Assembly (NCBI GenBank): GCA_002354095.1
Contig: DEKX01000019.1
Coordinates: 73,070 to 137,069 of the forward strand
DNA from: Prevotella sp. UBA2711
Lineage (GTDB): Bacteria > Bacteroidota > Bacteroidia > Bacteroidales > Bacteroidaceae
Direction: 5' to 3'
DNA: 64,000 bases
In this document: positions 50,770-57,109 of the stretch, piece after piece
How the letters are laid out: each line of letters opens with the position of its first letter
Position numbering within the stretch: the first letter of the stretch is position 1
Translations under genes and position numbers: made by a program
The notes under the pieces: model-generated
The model's database searches: none
What the model was told of the DNA's origin: nothing
The model's input: only the letters and a program-made list of their open reading frames with translations

Positions 50770-52092
50770 TTATTTGATGATCACTTTCTTCTTGTTGTTG
50801 ATATAGATGCCCTTCGATGCAGGCTTGTTCTTTAACAGATGCCCGTCGAGTGAGTACCAGTTATTGTCGGCAACCTTCCCTGTTATGACGTTGCTGATGC
50901 CGTCGCTGCTGGGGAGAAATGACTTCAGTTCATAGAGAGCGGGCATGGCATAGCCGGCACCAGTACCCACGCTGGTATCGGTATCATTAAAAAGACTGGC
51001 ATTATACCAACTGTCAGTAACACGTTTCGTATTCCAGTCAAGTCCGTTCTCACAAGCCTCCATCATCCACCAAAATAGACCCGTTACCTTTGGGTGCTTG
51101 TCGAGAGTCTCTATAAGAGCCTTGGTGAATGCTTGCTGTCCGGCAGGACTTATGGGATAGGTCTTTGACAGGTCAGCACCAGGCGATTTGACATCAGGTT
51201 GCCATGCGTAATAATAACCAGTCTCAACAATCATGATATCCTTGTCGGGATAGTTGGTCTCTAATTGCTTCAAGGAACTCTCCAAGGTAGTGAAATTACC
51301 ATGATAATAGGGATAGTAACTCAATCCGATGATGTCATAGTCAACACCAGCATTCTTCATGTCCTTATAGAAGTCATCAAGATAATTAGTATTCGGTATC
51401 CGTTCTGTATGCAAGATAATCTTTGCTTTCGGACACATTTCACGACATGCTTCACCTGCTTTCTTCAGTAAGTTGGTAAAACGAGTCTGGTTCTTACTTC
51501 CGGCGTAATAGGTGTTGCTGGAACTCTTGTACTTATATTCTCTTTTGGTCTCGTTATAGGTTTCGAAAATGCCCTCTCCCCATAGCATGCCATAGCTGAT
51601 CTCATTACCTGTCTGAATAAAGTCTGGGACAACACCTTCGTCCTTGAGTGCTTTCAGACACTCTTTTGTGTATTCATATATTTTGGTATAGAGTTCTGTG
51701 TCGCTAAGCCCGAGCCATGCTTTAGGAGTCCATTGCTTGGCAGGGTCAGCCCATACGTCGGAGTAGTGGAAATCAAGCATCAGCGAGAATCCTGCCTCTT
51801 TGATACGCTTTCCTAATTCTTTCACATAGGCAAGATCCTGACAGACACCTTCACCTTTTTCCAGATTGCTGGCATTGGCTGGGTCAACAAACAAACGGAC
51901 ACGCATCGCGTTGAGTCCTTGTTCTTTCAGGAATGCGAGCATGTTGGTGATGGCAACACCATCCTTGTCATAATACTTGGCACCGTTTGTCTCGTATTTT
52001 GTCAATAGTGAGATGTCACCGCCCACGTATTTCTGTGCATTAGCCGTCAGTGCCAGCAGGGTAAATAATGATAGTAGTAAATGTTTCTTCAT
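50770..52092 (-). CDS. GH53 endo-beta-1,4-galactanase, secreted
   Basis: 440 aa from MKKHLLLSLFTLLALTANA at 52092. The GH53 TIM barrel begins YVGGDISLLTKYE; the acid/base is the Glu of FIQTGNEISYGM and the nucleophile the Glu of DIMIVETGYYY. It cuts arabinogalactan or galactan side chains of pectin. The C-terminus carries the cassette DGIS...NNWYSLDGHLL...KGIYINNKKKVIIK also found in the 485-aa fructan-operon protein. It lies 25 bp after the 64-aa gene in line with purH, an unexpected pairing. No promoter motif was seen in that gap. Confidence 0.92.
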   Translation of the reverse strand: MKKHLLLSLFTLLALTANAQKYVGGDISLLTKYETNGAKYYDKDGVAITNMLAFLKEQGLNAMRVRLFVDPANASNLEKGEGVCQDLAYVKELGKRIKEAGFSLMLDFHYSDVWADPAKQWTPKAWLGLSDTELYTKIYEYTKECLKALKDEGVVPDFIQTGNEISYGMLWGEGIFETYNETKREYKYKSSSNTYYAGSKNQTRFTNLLKKAGEACREMCPKAKIILHTERIPNTNYLDDFYKDMKNAGVDYDIIGLSYYPYYHGNFTTLESSLKQLETNYPDKDIMIVETGYYYAWQPDVKSPGADLSKTYPISPAGQQAFTKALIETLDKHPKVTGLFWWMMEACENGLDWNTKRVTDSWYNASLFNDTDTSVGTGAGYAMPALYELKSFLPSSDGISNVITGKVADNNWYSLDGHLLKNKPASKGIYINNKKKVIIK

Positions 52093-52117
52093 GAGTTCGT
52101 TATTGTTGTGTTTCGGT

Positions 52118-52312
52118 TTATTTATGTCTGTTTCTCCGTTGCTCACGGTATTTGGCTTTCTGCCGTGCAGAGCCGCTACCGTGAGCACCAGTGATGTATG
52201 CTTTCTTCTTCGCTTTGGTCTTTACCTTGTCCTCTTCCTTGCGAGGACCGCCTCCGCGTCCGAAGCTGATACCATTCTCCAGAATACTCTGAAAGTCGTC
52301 TTCCTTACTCAT
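52118..52312 (-). CDS. 64-aa small basic protein, function unknown
   Basis: Starts MSKEDDFQSILENG, followed by a Gly-rich turn (ISFGRGGGPRKEEDK) and a strongly basic tail (TKAKKKAYITGAHGSGSARQ, ending RNRHK). The distribution of charge suggests RNA or ribosome contact, but no family was recognised. It is 3 bp after the AICAR formyltransferase stop, on the same strand, so it is probably made from that message. Open reading with a plausible start and tight spacing makes it likely real. Confidence 0.55.
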   Translation of the reverse strand: MSKEDDFQSILENGISFGRGGGPRKEEDKVKTKAKKKAYITGAHGSGSARQKAKYREQRRNRHK

Positions 52313-52315
52313 AGA

Positions 52316-53503
52316 TCAATGATGGAATAGTCTAACACCAGTAAATGCCATCGCAATGCCGTATTTGTCGCACGTCATGATCACATGGTCGTCGCGAACG
52401 CTTCCGCCTGCCTGGGCAATAAATTCTACACCACTCTTATGGGCACGCTCGATGTTGTCGCCGAAGGGGAAGAAGGCGTCTGAACCCAGTGCCACCTTCG
52501 TGTTTTTGGCAATCCACTCCTTCTTCTCAGCCAGTGTCAATACCTCAGGCTGACGGGTGAAGAACTGCTGCCAAGCGCCATCGCGCAATACGTCATCATG
52601 CTCATCCTCAGAGATATATACGTCGATGGTGTTATCGCGGTCGGCACGACGGATACCCTCCTTGAAGGGCAGCGACATTACTTTCGGATGCTGGCGCAAC
52701 CACCAGATATCAGCTTTGTTACCAGCCAGACGGGTGCAGTGGATACGGCTCTGCTGACCGGCACCGATACCGATGGCCTGTCCGTCCTTCACATAGCATA
52801 CCGAGTTCGACTGGGTGTATTTCAAGGTGATGAGGGCGATAATCAGGTCACGCTTAGCCTCTGCTGTAAAAGTCTTGTTCTGGGTGGGAATGTTCTCAAA
52901 CAATGCAGGGTCGTCGAGTTTAATCTCATTGCGTCCCTGTTCGAAAGTGATACCAAACACCTGCTTACGCTCGATGGGCTCAGGCTGATAGCTGGCATCA
53001 ATCTTAATCACATTATAAGTACCTTTACGCTTATCCTTCAGAATCTCGATTGCCTCAGGAGTATAGTCGGGAGCAATCACACCATCGCTCACCTCACGCT
53101 TCAGAATCTTCGCTGTGGTGGCATCACAAGTGTCCGAAAGGGCTACGAAGTCGCCATACGACGACATACGGTCGGCACCGCGGGCACGGGCATAAGCGCA
53201 GGCAATCGGACTCTCGTCCAGTCCCTCAATGTCATCCACGAAATAGATGTGCTTCAGCGTGTCCGACAAAGGCAGTCCTACGGCAGCACCGGCAGGACTC
53301 ACGTGCTTGAACGAAGCAGCAGCGGGCAGACCTGTTGCAGCCTTCAGCTCCTTCACCAACTGCCAGGCATTGAAGGCATCCAGGAAATTGATGTAGCCAG
53401 GACGACCGTTAATCACTTCGATGGGTAACTCGCCTTCCGTCATGAAGATGCGCGAAGGCTTCTGATTCGGATTGCATCCGTACTTCAATTCTAATTCTTT
53501 CAT
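52316..53503 (-). CDS. Stand-alone AICAR formyltransferase (PurH C-terminal domain only)
   Basis: 395 aa from MKELELKYGCNPNQKPSRIF at 53503, where the promoter spacing fits. It matches the AICARFT half of PurH, with SFKHVSPAGAAVG (Lys-His catalytic pair, about 65-66), YARARGADRMSSYGDFVALS and AGQQSRIHCTRLAG. The N-terminal IMP cyclohydrolase (MGS-like) domain of usual ~510-aa PurH is missing, and the upstream DNA is a promoter, so it is not a truncation at the window edge. It formylates AICAR in purine synthesis; cyclisation must be supplied elsewhere. Confidence 0.9.
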   Translation of the reverse strand: MKELELKYGCNPNQKPSRIFMTEGELPIEVINGRPGYINFLDAFNAWQLVKELKAATGLPAAASFKHVSPAGAAVGLPLSDTLKHIYFVDDIEGLDESPIACAYARARGADRMSSYGDFVALSDTCDATTAKILKREVSDGVIAPDYTPEAIEILKDKRKGTYNVIKIDASYQPEPIERKQVFGITFEQGRNEIKLDDPALFENIPTQNKTFTAEAKRDLIIALITLKYTQSNSVCYVKDGQAIGIGAGQQSRIHCTRLAGNKADIWWLRQHPKVMSLPFKEGIRRADRDNTIDVYISEDEHDDVLRDGAWQQFFTRQPEVLTLAEKKEWIAKNTKVALGSDAFFPFGDNIERAHKSGVEFIAQAGGSVRDDHVIMTCDKYGIAMAFTGVRLFHH

Positions 53504-53533
53504 TGTTCCACTTATTATTTCTGTATTTTGGTG

Positions 53534-53542
53534 GCAAAGGTA
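53534..53542 (-). promoter_or_regulatory. -7 promoter element of the AICAR formyltransferase operon
   Basis: Minus strand TACCTTTGC, 30 bp before the start. It interlocks with the divergent -7 at 53556-53564. Confidence 0.65.
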
Positions 53543-53555
53543 CAAAAAAAATGTG

Positions 53556-53564
53556 TAACTTTGC
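53556..53564 (+). promoter_or_regulatory. -7 promoter element of the 62-aa gene (near-leaderless)
   Basis: TAACTTTGC on the plus strand ends only 7 bp before the ATG at 53572, so the mRNA would have almost no leader. Confidence 0.6.
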
Positions 53565-53571
53565 ATCCGTT

Positions 53572-53760
53572 ATGGAGAAAAAGAGACTTGCACTACGCAA
53601 ATTGCTGGAAGCAGTGGAGCACGAACTGCTCAGAAAGCCCAATCGGAAGACGCTCGACCGCCTTTCCCTTTTGGCAGGTTATCAAGACTGGGATTCCTTC
53701 CAGAGAGCCCTTCACGGTGATGACGATGGAGAGTCCAATTTCTCTGTAGGCGAGAAGTGA
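53572..53760 (+). CDS. 62-aa helical protein, function unknown
   Basis: Begins MEKKRLALRKLLEAVEHELL, then the pattern DRLSLLAGYQDWDSFQRALHGDDD and a polar tail. The sequence is strongly helical and resembles small conserved Bacteroidetes proteins with an LxxLAGFxxWExFxxALHG motif; I know no function. The -7 element lies directly before the ATG. The gene is divergent from the AICAR formyltransferase, and the ATG at 53572 is preferred over the one at 53551 because of the promoter position. Confidence 0.6.
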   Translation: MEKKRLALRKLLEAVEHELLRKPNRKTLDRLSLLAGYQDWDSFQRALHGDDDGESNFSVGEK

Positions 53761-54131
53761 AAAACGCCATAGTTTATCGTAATGCAACTCCCTGCTTGCC
53801 CAAAGCCCCCTCTCAATTTGGCTCGAGCCCGAATATGTATATACTAAAACCTTCTCAGTTTTGTACTGAATAAGGTGTATAAAACATACCCAAATATGGA
53901 TATCTACTGCTGCATTGTTCTTTGCTGGATTTCAGAGGTTGCGAAGTTCTGTATAGCCATGAACAAGCGCTTAGTAAACGCCTTTCCACAAATATGTATC
54001 CCTGCCCCTTCTCCTTCGTCCGCAGACTCGGAATTTCGGCATGAACGTTGCAAATATAGATAGAAATTCTGAATCTACAAAGAATTTGGAAAAACTTGAA
54101 GAAAAATGCTTGAAGAGATAGTTTAGGAAAG

Positions 54132-54240
54132 GACTTCGCAAGGTGTAGGCAAGGTGTAGGCAAGGACTTAGCAAGCTCAAGCAAGCTATTTGAGCTTGCC
54201 AACAGCTTGCGAAGTACTTGCGAAGTACTTGGGAAGTACG
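54132..54240. repeat. Short-unit tandem repeat cluster with central hairpin
   Basis: Two copies of AGGTGTAGGCA at 54141-54162, then GCAAGCTCAA (54171-54180) inverted against TTGAGCTTGC (54190-54199), then three degenerate copies of GCGAAGTACTT (54209-54238). Units are 10-12 bp and grade into one another. Confidence 0.75.
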
Positions 54241-54359
54241 GATTAACTCAGTGTCAACTCCCAGTCAGTTACCTCCCAGTTAAGTTCTTGGTTTAGGGTT
54301 AAAGATTCAGGGAGCAGGGATATAGTTGATTTCTGTTTTTTTGACACAGCAAAACACAC

Positions 54360-54477
54360 GAATTAACGTCCAAATTCGATTGAGTTAACTCGATTTGTCA
54401 AATGAGTTAACTCGATTGATGATTTGAGTTAACTCAGGTTTTTGAGGTGGCTATTTTCGCTGGTGAAAATTGCAGAC
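54360..54477. repeat. Dispersed intergenic repeat, copy 2 (three GAGTTAACTC units)
   Basis: Same start (GAATTAACGTCC) and end (GCAGAC) as 35199-35272, but with the palindrome GAGTTAACTC present three times instead of once. It ends 14 bp from the Fic gene stop codon, again at the 3' end of a minus-strand gene. Confidence 0.85.
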
Positions 54478-54491
54478 AACATGTTGAAATT

Positions 54492-55271
54492 TTAGAAGAA
54501 AAGCATGGGGAGGGTGTTGCTTTTCTTCTGAGTGAGTTCGCTTTTCATGCGGCTGATAGCTGTTTTGAAGAAAAAGGCTACCAGGTGCTCGTCGGTACCT
54601 TCAGTGCGAATCATTTTCAGGGCATTGATATATTCAGATCGGTCTTTCAATTCGATGATAAGCAGGGGATGGGCGGCTCTTAATAGAATGAAATTAGAAA
54701 GCAGTCGGCCTGTTCGCCCATTGCCATCTCGGAAAGGATGCAGGTATTCGTAATAGCCATGCCATTTGGCTGCAACTACGAGTGGATGTTGGCCTGTGTC
54801 GAGTGCTTGCTGGGTGGAGGCCATCAGCTTTGGAACACGAGCTATCAACGTCTCGTGGTCGCCAAAGATAGTGTCACCGGCAGCCATGTCTTCGGTGGTG
54901 TATTCACCTGGGATGGCTTCTGGAACTCGGTAGTCGAGAGTGTGTTCGGTTACCAAGCGATTTATCTCTTTTAATAATGCTTCATCAAAAGGTGTTTCTA
55001 AATGGTTGAGCATGAAGTCAAAGGCTCTGAAATGGTCGGCTATTTCGGTGCATTCCAGAAGGGATCGGCCTACGGGTATCATAGCCATGCCTTGTTCGCG
55101 GAGTATGCGTGTGTCGTCAACGGTGAATGAATTACCTTCAATAGCACAAGAGTGGGCAGAAAACAGAATCTCATTGTATTCCATCCACTGCTGGTGCCCC
55201 ATCCTGTCGGCTATTTTCTGCTGATATTCCTTGCGGATGAGTTCGTAGTCGGCGATTTCCTTTTCAAACAT
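54492..55271 (-). CDS. Fic-family protein with N-terminal autoinhibitory motif
   Basis: 259 aa. The complete catalytic motif HPFRDGNGRTGR starts at His178, predicting an active AMP- or nucleotide-transferase. An SCAIEGN sequence at 41-47 matches the (S/T)xxxE(G/N) inhibitory helix, which places it in class II, where the inhibitor is within the same chain. The target is unknown. It has no obvious antitoxin partner next to it; the gene stands alone between the repeat region and the rplS terminator. Confidence 0.9.
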   Translation of the reverse strand: MFEKEIADYELIRKEYQQKIADRMGHQQWMEYNEILFSAHSCAIEGNSFTVDDTRILREQGMAMIPVGRSLLECTEIADHFRAFDFMLNHLETPFDEALLKEINRLVTEHTLDYRVPEAIPGEYTTEDMAAGDTIFGDHETLIARVPKLMASTQQALDTGQHPLVVAAKWHGYYEYLHPFRDGNGRTGRLLSNFILLRAAHPLLIIELKDRSEYINALKMIRTEGTDEHLVAFFFKTAISRMKSELTQKKSNTLPMLFF

Positions 55272-55353
55272 CTATGCAAAAGTAGGTATTATTTCTTAAA
55301 CTACAAAAGTTTTGAAGGGAAAAGTGTGTTTTGTGGGTTGGGGTAGGAAATAA

Positions 55354-55390
55354 AAAAAGAGAGGATCTATAGGGTAGAACCTCTCTTTTT
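55354..55390. terminator. Intrinsic terminator of rplS
   Basis: AAAAAGAGAGG (55354-55364) pairs perfectly with CCTCTCTTTTT (55380-55390). On the minus strand the stem is followed by a T-rich tail, 26 bp after the rplS stop. Confidence 0.85.
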
Positions 55391-55416
55391 ATGCTGTGTT
55401 AATGTCAGCGTACTGA

Positions 55417-55776
55417 TTACTCACCAATGTTGTGGCGCTTCTCCTTGATGCGGGCAGCCTTACCTGTGAGCTTGCGCAGATAGTAAAGCTTAGCGCGGCG
55501 AACCTTACCAACCTTGTTGACCTCGATAGAGTCGATGTTGGGTGACTCAATGGGGAAAATACGCTCTACACCAACGGTGCCTGACATCTTGCGTACGGTG
55601 AAACGCTTCTTCTCACCATGACCGCTAATCTTGATAACAACACCACGATAGAGCTGAATACGCTCCTTAGAACCCTCGATAATTTTGTAAGCGACAGTTA
55701 CAGTGTCACCAGCTTTGAACTCTGGGAACTTCTTGCCGGTTGCAAATGCTTCTTCAGCAACTTTAATTAGATCCAT
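55417..55776 (-). CDS. rplS: Large ribosomal subunit protein bL19
   Basis: 119 aa from MDLIKVAEEAFATGKKFPEF at 55776, the usual start; an upstream ATG at 55809 lies within the untranslated leader. The bL19 signatures FKAGDTVTVAYKIIEGSKERIQLYRGVVI and FTVRKMSGTVGVERIFPIESPN and the basic C-terminus are complete. It sits at the subunit interface of the ribosome. The ~80-nt leader would have room for autoregulation. In many bacteria rplS follows trmD; here it is monocistronic. Confidence 0.97.
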   Translation of the reverse strand: MDLIKVAEEAFATGKKFPEFKAGDTVTVAYKIIEGSKERIQLYRGVVIKISGHGEKKRFTVRKMSGTVGVERIFPIESPNIDSIEVNKVGKVRRAKLYYLRKLTGKAARIKEKRHNIGE

Positions 55777-55864
55777 TTCTTTTCTTATTAAATTGTTGTA
55801 TCGTTCCAACGCAACATAACAGGCAACACGTTACTTCCTGACAGCGATTACGCGGAAAGCGGGT

Positions 55865-55873
55865 GCAAAGGTA
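55865..55873 (-). promoter_or_regulatory. -7 promoter element of rplS
   Basis: Minus strand TACCTTTGC, 88 bp before the start, giving the longest leader of the housekeeping genes here. Confidence 0.65.
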
Positions 55874-55959
55874 CGAATAAGTGAGCAAAATACAAAATAA
55901 ATTTCGATTTATTTTTGTTTTCGAACGCAAGTATCTTCGAAATTTGCATTTTTGACGCT

Positions 55960-56709
55960 TCACTCGAAATAAAACGAGAGCATAATCATCTTGGACTGCG
56001 CACTGCTGACACTGCCTGCAAAGGCTCGCTTGTTGGTGTCGCGCAGTTCGTTGATATGGTTCGTGTCGAGCGAATTGCCTAACCCGTAGCAGAACTTGAG
56101 CTCGGGGATGAGCTTGAAGAAAGGCAAGTAGAAGTCGCATCCGATGCCGACTTCTATCATGGTGGTGAATCGTTTCAGACTGATGTTGTCCTCGCCGCCT
56201 GTCGTGAGATTGATCAAGCCACTGGCGCCCGCTGTGATGTAGGGGCGGTAGTTGTTGAAACGCGGAGCAGCAAACTTGATATTCAGCGGGAAACCCACAT
56301 AGGTGCACTTGAGATCCTGGGTGGTTTTGATGGGCTGTCCATCGGCTTCAAGATGCTTCATGTCAAGGAAGGAGAGGTGCTTGGCTCCGAAATACATGGA
56401 GGGTGTGAAGCGCAGGGCAAAGTTCTCGTGCAGTCGCAATTCTGCCAATACACCGACGGAGAACCCCGGGTTCCACTTGTCGCACTCAGTCATAATGAGG
56501 TGTTCGCTCGTGTTGCCATCCTCATCAACCAGTGTTTGCAGACCGACATCCTCAAACTCAATGTCTTGCAGATGGGTACCAACGACTATGCCGAAATGCA
56601 TAGGACGCAAATCGATATAGGGCTTATGCTGTACGCGACGCTCCTGAGCATAACCCGAAATAACAGTGGCGAGAAGTATCGCCAAGAGAAATATTCTTTG
56701 CCTTTTCAC
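55960..56709 (-). CDS. porT: PorT-like outer-membrane beta-barrel protein
   Basis: 249 aa; signal peptide MKRQRIFLLAILLATVISGYA. The mature protein starts KPYIDLRPMHFGIVVGTHLQD, close in form to the PorT protein of Porphyromonas gingivalis, and continues as alternating beta strands (NFALRFTPSMYFG, KCTYVGFPLNIKF, YRPYITAGASG). It ends in an aromatic-rich strand (MIMLSFYFE), as outer-membrane barrels do. PorT is a component of the type IX secretion system; this is a family call, and other porin-like roles are possible. Confidence 0.7.
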   Translation of the reverse strand: MKRQRIFLLAILLATVISGYAQERRVQHKPYIDLRPMHFGIVVGTHLQDIEFEDVGLQTLVDEDGNTSEHLIMTECDKWNPGFSVGVLAELRLHENFALRFTPSMYFGAKHLSFLDMKHLEADGQPIKTTQDLKCTYVGFPLNIKFAAPRFNNYRPYITAGASGLINLTTGGEDNISLKRFTTMIEVGIGCDFYLPFFKLIPELKFCYGLGNSLDTNHINELRDTNKRAFAGSVSSAQSKMIMLSFYFE

Positions 56710-56808
56710 ATTAAAAATAACGCAGTGAAGGGCTCTTTTATTATTTCGACACCGTATAAATTATTAAAATATCTCCCTAAATGTAGGTATATATCGAAAA
56801 ATATTTCT

Positions 56809-56817
56809 ATCTTTGCA
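56809..56817 (+). promoter_or_regulatory. -7 promoter element of the ferredoxin gene
   Basis: TATCTTTGC on the plus strand, 48 bp before the start codon. Confidence 0.65.
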
Positions 56818-56865
56818 TCACTAAAAGTAAGTAATTAGTATTAACAACTTAAATAATTAAAGATT

Positions 56866-57036
56866 ATGGCATACGTAATTGGTGACGATTGCATCGCATG
56901 TGGAACATGTATCGATGAGTGCCCAGCAGGAGCTATCTCTGAGGGCGATAAGTATTCTATCAACCCTGATGTTTGCACAGAGTGCGGCACATGTGCTGAT
57001 GTTTGTCCTTCTGAGGCAATCAGCCTGCCTGCATAA
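56866..57036 (+). CDS. 2[4Fe-4S] ferredoxin
   Basis: 56 aa: MAYVIGDDCIACGTCIDECP then a second CTECGTCADVCPSEAISL. Two CxxCxxCxxxCP motifs (Cys 9, 12, 15, 19 and 37, 40, 43, 47) each bind a 4Fe-4S cluster. It carries electrons in the cytoplasm, most likely for pyruvate:ferredoxin oxidoreductase or hydrogenase in this anaerobe. It has its own promoter and terminator. Confidence 0.97.
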   Translation: MAYVIGDDCIACGTCIDECPAGAISEGDKYSINPDVCTECGTCADVCPSEAISLPA

Positions 57037-57062
57037 CTTGCGGCAACAGTTGAAAAGAAACA

Positions 57063-57093
57063 GGGGCTTCCGAATGGGAGCCCTTTTCTTTTT
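57063..57093 (+). terminator. Intrinsic terminator of the ferredoxin gene
   Basis: GGGCTTCC and GGGAGCCC (one G-T) around GAAT, followed by TTTTCTTTTT. It also separates the gene from the convergent histidine kinase gene. Confidence 0.85.
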
Positions 57094-57109
57094 GTTTGTT
57101 ATGAATACA

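Larger units (their letters stand above)
53761..54491. other. 731-bp gene-free, repeat-rich region
   Basis: No credible gene. From 54132 to about 54240 it holds short GCAAG/GAAGTACTTG-type repeats with a 10-bp perfect hairpin. At 54360-54477 it holds copy 2 of the dispersed GAGTTAACTC repeat. Open frames across it (for example 53855-54202 on the minus strand) are low-complexity and lack a start context. The stretch 53761-54130 is AT-rich and shows nothing I can name. Confidence 0.6.

Noticed and set aside
53855..54202. 115-codon open frame on the minus strand
   Set aside because: Runs through the short-repeat cluster; low-complexity product, no signal, no promoter and no neighbour support.
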